NCBI RefSeq assembly: GCF_963576545.1
Contig: NC_083637.1
Span: 18,377,007 to 18,441,006 of the forward strand
Reading direction: 5' to 3'
Length of the DNA: 64,000 bases
From: Limanda limanda
Taxonomy: Eukaryota > Chordata > Actinopteri > Pleuronectiformes > Pleuronectidae
Under the pieces are notes generated by a model that saw only the letters and a list, made by a program, of their open reading frames with translations, did not search any database and had not been told where the DNA came from. This document shows, piece after piece, positions 39,994-53,020 of this stretch; positions within the stretch are counted from its first letter, which is position 1, and every line of letters starts with the position of its first letter. The translations under genes were made by a program, and so were the position numbers.

Positions 39994-40284
39994 TCATAAA
40001 GATATAAGCACCAGTTCACACACATACACACACGTGCTCCCCAGACGCGAGAGCTGTATTTTGTCAAACAGAGCCTCAGCCAATTTGACCAAAGGTCCTG
40101 ATCTGAAAATAAACTCAGTCCGCTTGTTACACGAGTCAAACTCCACCAGGACGTCCTGCACCACACAAACAACACACACTTCTACCATGTCATCATCACT
40201 GTTACTATTCAGACCACTGACGACCGGATCTAAGTGAGCTACAGAATGTCCTCCACAATCATCGTCTCCAGAAAGCTCAGCCAT
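39994..40284 (-). other. Candidate coding exon of unknown identity inside septin-9 intron 1
   Basis: From an ATG at 40284 (G at +4) the minus strand encodes an acidic N-terminus (MAELSGDDDCGG, then NSNSDDDMVEV). A mixed, globular-looking segment follows: VQDVLVEFDSCNKRTEFIF, then RSGPLVKLAEALFDKIQLS. The residue composition is more protein-like than other intronic frames, with little low complexity. After about codon 80 the frame enters a GTGTGT tract and family-like repeat sequence, with possible donors near 40035-40043. I do not recognise a family. It could be the first exon of a nested gene, a retrocopied fragment, or chance. No splice partner was identified. Confidence 0.25.
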
Positions 40285-40870
40285 TGGTCACTTCATGCAC
40301 AAAGAACTTCTCAGTAAGACGTAACAATAAGTGCTATAATGTCAGTGTCTCATATGGGCTCTATGATAAATGATTTGATATTTCATAACAGTCTTAAAGC
40401 ATCATCATTCTGTAAATTGTTACACACCCACCCACATACGCACATAAACTCTAGTCATGCCTGTGACCTTCAACTTGCAGCTTGACAGGTTCAAGGGCCA
40501 CTTAGCAAGCCATCGTCTCAGTGAGGAACTCACAAGTACAAAACACACACACAGAAGGAGGCGGCCGAGCTCAACAGCTCACTTCCTCTTCCTCTTTTCT
40601 TACTGTGAAAATATCTCCTCAAAACCCACATCTTCCAGATTTAACCATAGCAACAACACTGTTGCTTTAGCAGGAAGCACAAATGTAGCCCAAAACAAAC
40701 TGTCACACACCCACATGCAAGACAACCTTACAAGGAGGAAAGAAACTCACTCAGTTAACTGGAGTCAACAGGAACATCTTTCCTTCTTGGGTGAGGCCGG
40801 GGCTTGGATAAAGATAGGACCTGTTGTTTCTCCAAACAAGCAGTGATGACAAATTACTCTCTATCAGTAT

Positions 40871-40929
40871 GCGCGTGCGTGTGTGTGTGTGTGTGTGCGT
40901 GTGCGTGTGCGTGTGTGTGTGTGTGTGTG

Positions 40930-40994
<65 letters not shown>

Positions 40995-41012
40995 GTGTGT
41001 GTGTGTGTGTGT
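40871..41012 (+). repeat. (GT)n microsatellite with GC and GA interruptions
   Basis: About 142 bases of GT with scattered GCGT and GAGTGTGA units. It begins gcgcgtgcgt. Confidence 0.96.
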
Positions 41013-41114
41013 TACATCTTTCGGACCTTTTCCAGCAAAAACAAAAGGACACAATCCTGGTCCTAAAGAGGCAAATCTTCATTTCTGAGGTCTGTGGTTT
41101 GTTGTAATGTTAAG

Positions 41115-41290
41115 GAATGACATAAATTACATTCCACCAATCCTTGTAGCCCTTCACTTGTTACCTGTGAGGTTTTACTACATGTTTTTAAAAACCTTGA
41201 GCGGTCAGGCTCCTGCCTATAATCTGTGATCTGCTAAACCGCCTTTGTTTGAAAATTCCAAAATCACAGCTCCCTGCCTGGTGTTCTCAG
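41115..41290 (+). pseudogene. LINE ORF2 remnant
   Basis: The plus strand reads ILVALHLLPVRFYYMFLKTL, then SGQAPAYNL followed by a stop, then KPPLFENSKITAPCLVFS. It matches the LHWLPV-(x)n-K-x-L-x-G-x-A-P-x-Y-(I/L) segment that lies just before the RSLRSS tail in fish L2-like LINEs. It is short and decayed. Confidence 0.5.
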
Positions 41291-42003
41291 TGAAGATAAA
41301 ATACTAATCAGAATATGAATGGGAGTCAATGCAAAGTCCTAATAAGGATAGTGGAGCAAACCCGTGTGAGTGTGTGTGTGTGTGTTTGTGTATTTGTGTA
41401 TTCTGTCAAATGAAAGTAAAGTGACATCATGGTAGATGTTTATACAGTATAAGTACATCCACATACAGTTTATTAATAATCTCTGACGTTTAAGTTTGGA
41501 CAGTCGACCTCAGATTATTTTGTAAGGATGAAAATAGATAATAAATGCAACCAGGAGTGTCTTTCACCTCACTGTCAGTCCTCCCTGTGTATTTGATGGA
41601 GTGTTGTCTACACTGTATTCTACGTGTTCCTGCACCTTGTTATATTTGTGCAAAGCCAGTACAACCATGTGCAAGCACTGACCAAAATCACCATTCTGCT
41701 CCAGGTGCTAAGTAAATCCACAAATGCCAGGATAAAAGCAGAGAAACCCTAAAGGAGCCGTGTTGGTGTGGGATCCATATGGAAAGCAGGAACGTTGGTG
41801 CTGTGACAAAAGTGTGGTTTTAAAAATAGAGACATGTCTCTTTTGCCTGCTGGCTCTTTCTGTCTCGTGGTTATTTTCCAGACTTACTAAAGGAATAAGA
41901 TTAATCACATGGTCGGGGTCAAAAAGACACATTAAATGCACAACATGTGCGTAAGCATATGTTGACTCACCCACATTGGCATAACACACAATCACATGTT
42001 TCG

Positions 42004-42005
<2 letters not shown>

Positions 42006-42044
<39 letters not shown>
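42006..42044 (+). repeat. (CA)n microsatellite
   Basis: About 20 CA units, followed by a short CAAA run. Confidence 0.96.
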
Positions 42045-42048
<4 letters not shown>

Positions 42049-42749
42049 AACAAACATACATATTCATGTGACTTTTCCTGTCTCTACAGAGTCATCCCAA
42101 ATTAGAACAAAAATAATTGAATGGTGTTAATAACTCTGTAGGGCCTATAAAATATCTATAAATTACTGAATCAAGATTATGGACATGACATTACTCATTT
42201 CACCTGCAATATAAAAATGAAGCCAAAGGATAATTAATTTTAATAAAAATCCCTATTTATCTCATAACCTACTTTGGAGAGGTAAAAATCATCCACGTGT
42301 CGCTGCTTAATTATTCGGTCCAGTGCTCCAAATATTTAAAGTGACACTGACCTTTCAGCTTTTTTTGTTTTATTATGTTTTAAACATTAGTAGAACTCCA
42401 CTGACTCAATGCAGCTCATAAACTCATGTTTAATTTGTGACCTATTTGGGGTTTATATTTCGCAAATGTACTTTTCTATTAGTATATAATATACAGTTAA
42501 ATATAACATATATTTTTTAGTACTTTTCAGGAAAATGTTATTCATTGTTTCCAACATCTTTGTTGCTTCCTGGTGCAATAAGACACTTTGCAGCAGTTCA
42601 CTTAGGTTGTTTAAACTTGTAAAGGATGGGATTCAGGCAGAGACATCAGACTGAGAGAGCGCCTCCCTCACTCATACCTTTCACCACTTCCCCCCTTCAT
42701 CATCCCAACCTGCTGGTCAGATACAGCCAGACCCTACCACAACACATAT

Positions 42750-42756
<7 letters not shown>

Positions 42757-42827
<71 letters not shown>

Positions 42828-42830
42828 ACA
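42757..42830 (+). repeat. (CA)n microsatellite
   Basis: About 37 CA units preceded by CATATA units. Confidence 0.96.
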
Positions 42831-43518
42831 CTTACATGAATCCATATGAACACTCAAACATGCACAAAACCAGTTGCAAAAAGATACACACAAACTCAAC
42901 TGGCTATCTGAGCAGATTCTTCTTGCATGACAGTACATCCAAAACACAACATAGATGACCCCCACACACCCACAAACACACTCGCTCTCTTTCTCTGACG
43001 TACACACACATAGAAGGAACGTGTAGCCTACATTTGCACCCAGTGAGGCAGATGGTCATGATGCGCAGACGGACACGTGCACGTGTTCACTCATGAGAAA
43101 AACTCAAACACACACACAAACCAAAAAAAAAGCTGTGCATCACACATTGACTAAGAGTGGACGGTGAGCCTTGGGGTGCACATTAATGTAAGCCGTCATC
43201 TCAGAGCATGACCTATGGACTTGCGCGTGACTCAAACATGCTAAATTTAGTTACATAACCAAAAAACTCACCAGCATGCCAGCCAACACTGAAGGGATGC
43301 CTGCGGGGCAACGATGCACAGTGGAGGAGAAGGAACCGTGGGGAGAAAATAAAAGATAAAAGAAGAAGAGGAGGAGCGAGCAGGGGAAGTATTGTGAAAG
43401 AGGTAATGGAGGGGAAGGAGAAAATAGATAAGGTGCAGGGGGAGAGGAGAGGAGGGGGAGGAGGAGAGGGGAGATGCTTGTGGCCTCGGGATGAAAAATT
43501 CATGTGAAATAGATCTCA

Positions 43519-43543
43519 CCACACACACACACACACACACACA
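43519..43543 (+). repeat. (CA)n microsatellite
   Basis: About 12 CA units. A purine-rich GGAG-type tract of about 150 bases (43320-43480) lies just upstream. Confidence 0.93.
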
Positions 43544-44177
43544 TTTTAAATCAGTATACTAATTGCAGCCCTTGATGCTTCCACTGTAAAAAGAGAGAGA
43601 TGTGTTAGATATAAGTAGGTATCAGGTGTATAGGCCTTTTTCAACGAAGCCAGTTTGACATGTAACACTGAGAAAAGCACGGGTGTAAATAATAAGATTC
43701 ATGATGGCTGAATACCATTTAGCTTCAGATTCAGGGTCCTGGTACTGTGCATGCCGAGTCACTGACAAACTGGTATGGCTTGATGGCACAATTGAATGAA
43801 ACAGATCCATTGTTTACCTTAAAAGTAACAGCTATAACAAGTCAAAATGACTACTGGGAAGTACTCTGAGCATTTACATTATACTTAGTTTGTTCTACTA
43901 CAATGGCAAAGTTTGTCTACTTTTGCTACTTAAAAGGAGGAAATCTGTACAATTAATAGCGAGTAAATAAAATAAAAAGATTTTTTCTTAAATTGTTTTA
44001 ATTAACTGAACTTTATATTTTAATCCCAACCATTAACATGAAGAAGGAAGGATTTATGACTTATACTGCAGACTATGATATAAACACAGACACTAACATA
44101 AAAGCAGAGGTATATGAATCCCTTCTGCTACGTGGCCCCCATCTCCACACACCTCGTCTCCATCATACCCACAAATG

Positions 44178-44186
44178 GAGAGAGAG

Positions 44187-44263
<77 letters not shown>
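44178..44263 (+). repeat. (GA)n microsatellite
   Basis: About 40 GA units, interrupted near the start by GGAGG. A homopurine-homopyrimidine tract of this length can form triplex (H-DNA). Confidence 0.97.
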
Positions 44264-44266
<3 letters not shown>

Positions 44267-45544
44267 TGTCCTCCTCATTTATGTCGCCTGCTGCTGCTCC
44301 AGCCTACACATCCAACCTGGGGCATGTACAGGGACGACACAATTCTTCACATCAGTCATCTACAAAAGCCAGATTTAGAACCGGACCCCAGACTCACATG
44401 CAAACCATCAGGAAATACACTTTTTTTATAAACGCAGTGCTCACATCGCTTCATCCAAAAAGATTTCACTTCTCTTCTCTTTTTGTCTGTGCTAGTCTAC
44501 CAAATGAGGGAAATACCACAATATGAGCGACCAAGTAACCTAAATCACTGTGGTTATTAGAACAGATCACTCGGTTGATTCCACAGCTGTGAGGCTAAAC
44601 TTTAAATCTGGAATTAATTTCTGAAACGTCATGGTCCTAAACATGAAGTACCATCCAGAATAAGCCCAGGAGTTATTCAGAATCTATTAGACAATAAGTA
44701 TGTATCATTAAAGCAATCTGGGAATCAGAGGGTCTGATTGTATCTCAATTTTCCAATCAGACTCCCCTGCCTGGCTTGATGGCATCCACATGGCCCTGAA
44801 AATGGTTCCCACTGAATGAGGGCGAGTACAGGGGAGAGGAAAGGATGGAGGAGCTGGTCTGCTGCGGTCCTCTCTTATAGACTATGTGACTTGATGCGCT
44901 TTTCCTTTTTACGTCACATCAGATTATTCAACATGATGCAAAATGCTAATGTTATGTAAATCCAAGCAGCATCACTGAGCCTGCTTCTCATTTAGTGGTG
45001 TGCTATTTTCATGCCGTGGTGCATCACTGCTGACCTGCTGGGTTAAGCGGCCATAGTGAGCCGGGACTCAATAAAATGTATGACTGATTGTCTGGGAATT
45101 GTAGACATGTTACATGCAATTTGTAAATGTCTGTCAGGAAAACCCCTTTGAGATTCACTGAGCAGTAATTGGAACATTATGGGTTTCTGCTGGAAAGTCA
45201 CATCATGAAAAGCAACGTGGCCATTTACAATCATATTCATCTTGACATTATTGGGATTCGCATCACACTGCAGTGTCATAGCAGGCAGTCATTTCAGCCC
45301 TAACCCAAGATTAGAATGAGAATGTGCCACATGAGCAGCAGCAGCAGCAGCTAACCTCTGTGCCTACAGAAGATGAGTTCAGGCGCAGCTGTAGTTTTCC
45401 TTTTTAAAGCTCTCAGAGACAGAAATACACTTTCTGTAGTAATTTGTAGGAAAATGGATTTGAGGCTTTAAAAACAGGTTGCATTTCAGGGTTAAATTAA
45501 GTAAACTTGAGCTATTACGAGACACATGTAGACATCATGTTTTC

Positions 45545-45785
45545 ATAGATTATCTATACTGCTTTGACAAGGGCTGGAGCCAATCCCAGCTGACATTGGG
45601 CAAGAGGAATGGTCACCACTGTATATCAGCGGGTCAACCTACAAAGACAAAACTACCATTCAAACTCATATTTACACCAATTCAAAGATTCTAACTAACC
45701 TAATCCTAATCGCCATGTCCTTGGACTGTAAGAAGAAGCTGGAGTACATGAATTCCAACACTGCACTGCCCCCCCATGCTGCCTA
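45545..45785 (+). repeat. Dispersed fish repeat, family A, copy 2
   Basis: Carries tctatactgctttgacaagg, ggctggagccaatcccagct, gacattgggcaagagg, then the ccttggactgtaagaagaag and ctggagtac end block, in the same order and strand as the 11225 and 49020 copies. Strongly diverged. Confidence 0.55.
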
Positions 45786-47519
45786 GACATCATCACGATT
45801 GATTAAAATAGGGTCCTATACAGTCCATCAACCACACGTGAGACTAACGACTGAAAAACATGACAGAAGCCCATTCTGTGTCATCTCTACAGAAATGCTA
45901 CTGTCTCTGAGAGTCTGCAATAAACAAAATACATTTTCAAACATAAAATCTGGAAAATGTCCTAGCTGTGAATTTTCCCGGAATTTTCCTACTGTATTTT
46001 CATTTAAAAACTGAGAGAAATAGTTCAAAAAAATAAGAATTGGACAAATCCAAAATCTGACCTACATGGAGGAAATCACCAAAGCTAGTAGGATTCATCC
46101 TACGGGAACTACACATGATCAATTCATCCAACAGTTTTTGTGGACTGAGCCATGCCATCAGCGTGGCTAAAAGTAAAACAAAATCTGAAATGAGAACCAC
46201 AACGTTCTCCAGTGTCCCTCACAAAACACTGACCTCTGTCATTAGTACGGTCTATCACAACACAAATTCTCAACCACTGAAGATGTTTCACAGATCATAA
46301 AACTGGTGTAGTCAAAACAAAGCCGGATTAAACTCATGGTCCAAGACTCTACTGGTGTTGAGTCAGCAAGTGGAACGACTTTCTGAGATACACTCCACCA
46401 ATCAGCAACGAGAACCAGGGAAAATCATCATGATAGCCGAATACTTGACCCTGTTTCTCATGAGACACACAATACAGATGTAAACTCAACGCGCTCACAC
46501 ACTTTCCACTCCAGTCAAACTCGGATCACAGAAAACCCCTTCCCTTTAAGTTATAACTCACATAGGCTCCTCTCTTCCCGTTCTCTGACAATTTAAATCC
46601 CACTTTCGGGTCATTTGGGCTGTGGGAGGCTGTGAAAGTGCTGCTAGTGCAGTCTGCGCGTCTGTCCGTCCCAGCATGGCTGTGGTTAAACTGCTGGCTA
46701 TTTCCTCCTCACCATAAGGTAATCATTAGACGTGAGAGGGAGCTGGCAGCAGACTACATAAAATAGGATATCCTCAAAGTTCCAGATCCCTTTCAGGAAA
46801 GACAGGGGTCTGTTGTAGCAATTGATAAATATATGGAGACTGAGAGGATATTGCAGATAGAATAGAAGCCACTGCATGTCTGGCATCTTGCATCCACCCA
46901 GCAGGATTTTTGTAAGACCTCATTTTGGGGTTTTGAGTGGCACTGGAGCAAGAACAAAAACAGCCTGAAATGCTGGCTTCACAAAGATGAAATTTGTTAA
47001 GCTGGAACAACAACATTCCGTCAGCAGCACTTAGCGTCTGCTACAATGTGTAATATACCTCATTCTGCTTTGTTCTGTTATAACCCTCGGTGTTTAACTG
47101 TGCGTTAGCTAATTGAGTCAGGTTACGCTTACGTAGAGCATGGATGAGAGGAGCAAAGCCCTGTGATTTGGCTGATTATCATAACACAGAGAGGCCGGCC
47201 ACATCGGGCCTCGGGCCTGCTGCTTTCACCTCCATCCCAGTAAATTAGCCTGAACTGATGGAGGGATGCTGCTGGAAAGAGAAGGAGGGGAGAGAGAGAG
47301 GAGAGAGTTCCTGTGGTTCTCTGTGGCTTCAGAACTCTGTAATCAGCATGCCAAGCTCCTGATGTCTAAATCCACAACCCCAACCCAGACAGTCTACATT
47401 TACTCCACACACATACACATGTGTACGGAGACATGTGCAGGCAGACACACACAGAGCGAGGTCCGGACACTTGAGCTCTGTTCATGTGGAGTTTGGCAAA
47501 GAAGCACGAACCAGAAAAA

Positions 47520-47640
47520 CGCAAAATGACCGAGTGTGAAATACTAATTTACATAATATGCAGAACATTACGCATCGGACATGTATAATTCATTAGCATC
47601 TCAGGTTTCTGATTTCCCGATTTGATTGCTGAGAGAAAAG
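47520..47640. promoter_or_regulatory. Homeodomain/POU-motif-dense block
   Basis: Contains actaatttacataatatgca, gtataattcattagcatctc and gatttgattgctgagag in 120 bases of unique sequence. These are clustered TAAT and octamer-like motifs of the kind found in enhancers; activity is inferred only. Confidence 0.2.
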
Positions 47641-47999
47641 AAAAAAAAGTATTCTTAGATGAGGCAAACTGGATTTTTGAGGGTGGTACCAGTATCATTT
47701 TTATGGATGCCTAGAACCAGTGCCTGAATTTACTGATAAGGATGCATTAATTGTAGTTCACAAAAAACAGTGGCCCAGATACGTGTCAGTAAATTGGTTC
47801 AGTGCTTAATAGAGAAGATGTAATCTGTATATTGTTTGTATTTGGAATCTGTTATATCAACTATCATAAATATCATCATAAACACGCTATTCCTTGTTGT
47901 GCATTAATAATCCGTAATACAAAATTCCAAGTGACCGTCTCATCGAGATCAGCTGACATTTGACTGATGGCGTCTGCTGTCAACATCAGGTGTTTTTCT

Positions 48000-48150
48000 A
48001 ATGAGCATGCGGAGAAATCATTCACGACTGGCTGTTTGCTCATCACGGTAACCAGCAGTGACATGGCCTGTTTTCATCCTTATGTTATTCACAGGGCGGC
48101 TTTGTTAAAGCTGAGACGTCATCATCAGCCATCTCTATATATAGCCAAAC
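48000..48150. promoter_or_regulatory. CRE-like and MEF2-like site cluster
   Basis: A unique stretch holds gagacgtcatcatcagcc (ACGTCA core, CREB/AP-1-like) and, 17 bases on, ctatatatag at 48135-48144, a perfect match to the MEF2 consensus YTAWWWWTAR. It might equally serve as a TATA element. Function is not shown. Confidence 0.2.
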
Positions 48151-49019
48151 TCTGACACAGTGGCGGATGATGTCATACACTCGCATCATCCAGCACTACT
48201 CTGTGCGTGCACGTGCACACACGACCCATGCACACATTCACTGTTGGAGCACGGGTCAGCAGTTCAGAGCCCAAAGCTGAGTTCAATCCGATATAGGAAT
48301 TTACAGCTGTGAAGAGAGATAAAGTGCGAGATAAAACCACATGAGAGACAGAGCAAAAACCATGTGTCACTTCCTGGAGTGGGAGGATGAGGATTAGGGC
48401 TAATAGCCGAGGGAAAGTTTATCTGAGGTGAAAAAGTTCAGACCTTTGGATGAGAGAAACTTTTGTTGAATAACAGTATCTAAGGCAGAACTGGTGGGCT
48501 AAGACGGTGAGCTTTTGTACTCGTCACTTAAGAAAGAAGACCGGTAAAGGTGGTCTAATCCTCGGAGCAGAGGTTTTACTGTGATCCGGATTATACTGTA
48601 TGAAGAGGAGAGCTCGGCAGTTTGACACTTACGTAGTAGATGAACTCGAGGCTCACCAATGAATAGCAAAGTCTCCTAAGACAGCTCGACTCTCACAGGG
48701 AACAGTAGTGAATGTGGTGACAGCCGGGGTCAATGTATGACTCAGACTGAAGGGAGACTAGCTGTGCTGTCACTGAGGAGCCATTGTTAAAGGGAAATAA
48801 AGAACTGTATTGACTTCGCTCATCTGCAGGTTCTCTGTGGGACCTACTGGTTTGGTTTAGTGGGAGGATGGATGACGGAGGCTGCAGGTCCAGTTTGAGT
48901 TCAGCCCCCTGAGGATTCTCTGGGCCTTGACTGGACTGATTTGTGATCTGTTTGGTCTTGTGCCGATGCAAGTTTCTGAGTGATGGAAGTTGAGCTGTGG
49001 ACATTGATTAGTATTTCTA

Positions 49020-49270
49020 CTTTTAGCTATACTGCTTGATCTTTGAGGGTCACAGGGGTTAGCTGAAGCCAATCCCAGCTGACATTTGGCAAGTGGCAGA
49101 GTACACACTGAACTGGTCAGCGGTGTATCACAGGGCCAACATACAGAGACAATCAACCACACTCACGTTCACACCTATAGACAATTTAGAGTCTCAAAAC
49201 AACATAACACAATTTGCATGTGTTTGGACTGTTGGAGGAAGCTCAAGAACCTGGAGAAAACCTACACAGA
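49020..49270 (+). repeat. Dispersed fish repeat, family A, copy 3
   Basis: Contains ctatactgcttgatctttga, ggtcacaggggttagctgaa, gccaatcccagctgacattt, then tttggactgttggaggaagc and ctggagaaaacc. It matches copies at 11225 and 45545 block for block, on the same strand. Confidence 0.6.
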
Positions 49271-50415
49271 AATGGGGAGATTTTGACTTAAATGATGATC
49301 AAATTAGTCAACTAACAGAAATTGATTGCCAATAATAAATAATACTAATGATAAATTATAAGTTAACACCGGTTACTCTTTGGTGGTCTCAACATTTCTC
49401 AAGTGGGGTTTTTTCAGCCTTTCTCTCTTTTATTTCAATATATATCTAATCCCTATGGGTTGTTGGTTAAATATGGGCTCTGGGAACTTAAGATGAATAT
49501 TTTGAACATAAATAAATACATTTCAGTAATAATGAACTCACTCTTTGCTAATAAACTAAATCAATCACAGTCCAATATCTCTTTTACCCATTTTTGGTCT
49601 CAACCACCTCCTCAGCAAAAATCTGCTCAAATGACTTCTTTCACAATCCCATGACTTTTACACTTTTGCCAATTAGCATATAATAATTAATTTGGGTAAC
49701 AGTGCCACTATATGACCATATCATCACGAGAAAAATTACACTGATATTCAAACAATGATGACATTGAAGCATCTAAGTGCTATTAGAAATGTTCATATTT
49801 GTGTTTGGATGCAGAATGGACCAGTTTTATTCAAGTGGCCTATTCTCGTTAGGAGTGACTTACCAGTTCAATGCACTAAGTCAGTGTTGTGTGTCTGAGC
49901 ACGCCAACCACGACATCTAATCCGGTTTATTAAACCCTGGCCATCAGCCCATTAGTCTGCTGAAGAGTTGTGAGATGTTACGTCATTGAATGAATCAGTC
50001 ACATCCAGCATAGTCAGTGTTCCAAGTCTATGTGGCAATATAGAGTGAAGAGGTTTGTTGAAGAAAAAACAAAACACTGTCATAGGAAAAATATATGAAG
50101 CCAAAGCCATGTTCGCTGGCACCGGTGTTACAACTACAGGTCAACATCAAAAAACGTCTCCCTGAGTTTTTATCAAATGTCCTACCGACGATGAAAGGTC
50201 CAACCAATTCACGTAAGCAGCCTCCAGCAAATGTTCACCACAAAGGAGTGTATTGAAGCTGAGGACGAGCCTGTTTTCAAAAGTGAACCAACCATGACAA
50301 TATATAGCACAGCTGACTGGGACCTCTCATGCGTAGGATGATAGAAAGAAGAAAAAAAGAGGGGGGGGGGCGGGGGGCAGAGTGCATTTACTCCGCTGGG
50401 TCTCCCGTTACTTGG

Positions 50416-50575
50416 AACTACAGAACAACATGGGTACATCCAGCTCATTAGGTCCAACGCGCTCCGGGTCTCTTGAGACTCTACTAAAACCATATTTTTT
50501 GTTAGTGATCTAAGAGGGGACAACACAATGTTCCCTCTTTTGACAACACAATGTTCCCTCTTTGACAGTAAAATA
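50416..50575. repeat. Local duplication, copy 1
   Basis: The block aactacagaacaacatgggt, acatccagctcattaggtcc, ttttttgttagtgatct aligns with 50840-50974 over about 150 bases with numerous differences. Inside it, a 22-base unit gacaacacaatgttccctct plus tt occurs twice in tandem (about 50519-50563). Confidence 0.6.
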
Positions 50576-50839
50576 ATGCACGAATGACTTGACAAAGCAG
50601 AGATCTAAAAACAAAAATCCAAAAGAGGATGTAGAAACTAGGGGATATTTCCAAATAACAGAAAAGAGCTGGTTTTAGTCACAGTATTTCTAATTTGGGT
50701 ATTTAGAGCCTTTTATTTAGATTGTGTTGTCAAATTAATACATCTTAAGAATAATTCATACAGTCCTCATAAACATAAACAACTGAGTAACAGTCCACTC
50801 TCTCACTTTCTTTTAGCTCTGTTTTTGGTCTCGGCCACC

Positions 50840-50974
50840 AACTACAGAACAACATGTGTACATCCAGTTCATTAGGCCCAACAATGCTCAAAGTCTCATT
50901 GGTCTTTATTAAAAATATATTTCTTGTTAGTGATAACGAAAGGAAAACGCATGTTCCCACTTTGAGAGTAACAT
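50840..50974. repeat. Local duplication, copy 2
   Basis: The block aactacagaacaacatgtgt, acatccagttcattaggccc, ttcttgttagtgataacg is a diverged copy of 50416-50575 in the same orientation, 424 bases away. A 'ttttggtctc' lead-in shared with 49590 hints that both belong to a larger repeat that may extend to about 51430. Confidence 0.6.
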
Positions 50975-52970
50975 CAAGCACAAGGCTTTTCCCAAATAAA
51001 AAAGTAGGTTTTGCTGGTTAGATTTAGTCTATTTTGTGCCTATTTGGCATTTCTCTCTCCTTGGTTGGTGCTTTCTATTTCACCAGGTCATAGCTGCTCT
51101 TGATATACATCACCACAGCCTTGTCTGCAAACTCTGGCATTATCGCACCCTGAGTTCGCCCACACAAACTAAAACGTTTGAAGTAGAGAATCGTAGAAGA
51201 AAAGATGACGGAACAACCATCTTCATTAGGGGGGAAATGTTCCTGCTAATTGGGTTCTCTCTCAGTTCAGCCATGAAATGCTCCAGCCTGAAAGATAATT
51301 TGACACCTTGAGGTCAAGATGCTGAGTTAAAAAAAAACTGCTGGAGCCTTGGTTAGCTTTGAACTGCACGAGGATGGAGTGCGGCCTCCCGGTGTCACAG
51401 TTTGGCTCCTCATAGGGAGAGAGAGAGGGGTGACTAACACGCAGCCTAATGATCAAAGTGCCTAAAGATCCTAAAGTTCAAGTACTCAGCATAAATTAGT
51501 CAGCAGTGATGGATGATTCTGTCCTCCAACCTTCCTGGACAGTAAATTAACATCTGGACTTAGTTTTCTGGGGAAAAAACAGTGACACACAGTATGGAAA
51601 ACTCTATATTGCACAACTGAAGTGACCGACCCACCAGCAGCCTCCACAGCGGTCCGACCACCTACTGAGCCATCAATCCACCACTGCCTAAAGACAACAC
51701 AGACAGTTTTAAGTGCCTTTGCAGAGTAGTGATGCGTCAGTGCAGGTGCAGCATTGAGGATATCCAGAGAAAGCAACTGACAGTTAGTGATAAGACAGTC
51801 GACTCCTTAAACAGGCCAGTGCCTCACCTCTGAGTGTGACCTTTCCCCCCCATTTCTGTTCGATAAAAGGTTGAGCGCTGATTCCTTAAAGCTTGAGTCA
51901 AGCCTACAATGCATGTGGTTAATAATCCAGATATTTGAGATTACAGGAATTAAAATGTGGATGTAACGTGATGCCACAGAAAGACCGATAATTTAAAACA
52001 TAGACTTGAGACTGGACTTAAGTTAATCTCTATAAACAGATTCAGAATGTGAATATGCAAAACATCGATTTAAGGGACAGAAATCTTTTGGTTTCCGTCA
52101 TGTTTGAGCCGGCTTTGGCAGCCTTCAAGTCCATAGTGGTTCATGTTGAGAGCAAGAGATTTTGGAAAGCTTGATTGATATCCATCAGCTACCAGCTTTT
52201 TTATTTTTCTGCATTGATATGCTGTTGATAAAGATTAGCGAAAATGTCGTCTGGACCTAAATCTGTGACGAAAGTATTACTGTTTGTGTGGGGAAATGTC
52301 TGATAATAAACAAGGTACGGCAAACATGAGACAGAAGACCCTAGAATATTGGCCTTTGCTCCCAGAGGCTAATTCTTCGTCAGACCGGAGCCGATGCACT
52401 CAGAGATGCTGAAATGAGGATATGACAACTGTTAAACAAAATGAGTTGAAAGCAAAAGCCGACTTTATAAAAGCCCTGCATTGCCAAAAACCTTCAATAT
52501 AAACATCACTTTGACATATTTTGAGAACATTTTCTAACATCACTTTGTCACCATTTAAAGACCCCACAACTTCTTTCTAACATTTTGAATTGGACTTGTC
52601 TCAAATAACTTTAATACAGGTATAGATATTAGCTTTGTCTTTTATGACATGAGTGAACATGAGTTTTTCTTCAAACTGAGTGTTAAATATGTGTCCTGTT
52701 TTCAACAAAAGCCTCAGCAGCTTGTGCCACATTTCTGTGTCTGTTTAATCTAGAGTGCTTTATTTTTCTCCCCAGAGCCCGTCCTGTATTCCTAAATGTT
52801 GAGGAGGGGGGAGAACACACATATGGGTCCAAGAGCAAAGCCAGAGATGTGTTGTGTTGTATTAAACCCCAAATTGCACTCTATATTGTGTTGTGCAGGG
52901 TGGGAGGGCAAACAAAAACATGCACATTGATATCATGAGTGAGCAAACTTCTTAAATGTTTGATTGAGCT

Positions 52971-52971
<1 letters not shown>

Positions 52972-53020
<49 letters not shown>
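52972..53020 (+). repeat. (CA)n microsatellite
   Basis: About 24 CA units with one CG interruption, about 570 bases downstream of the septin-9 first exon donor. Confidence 0.96.
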
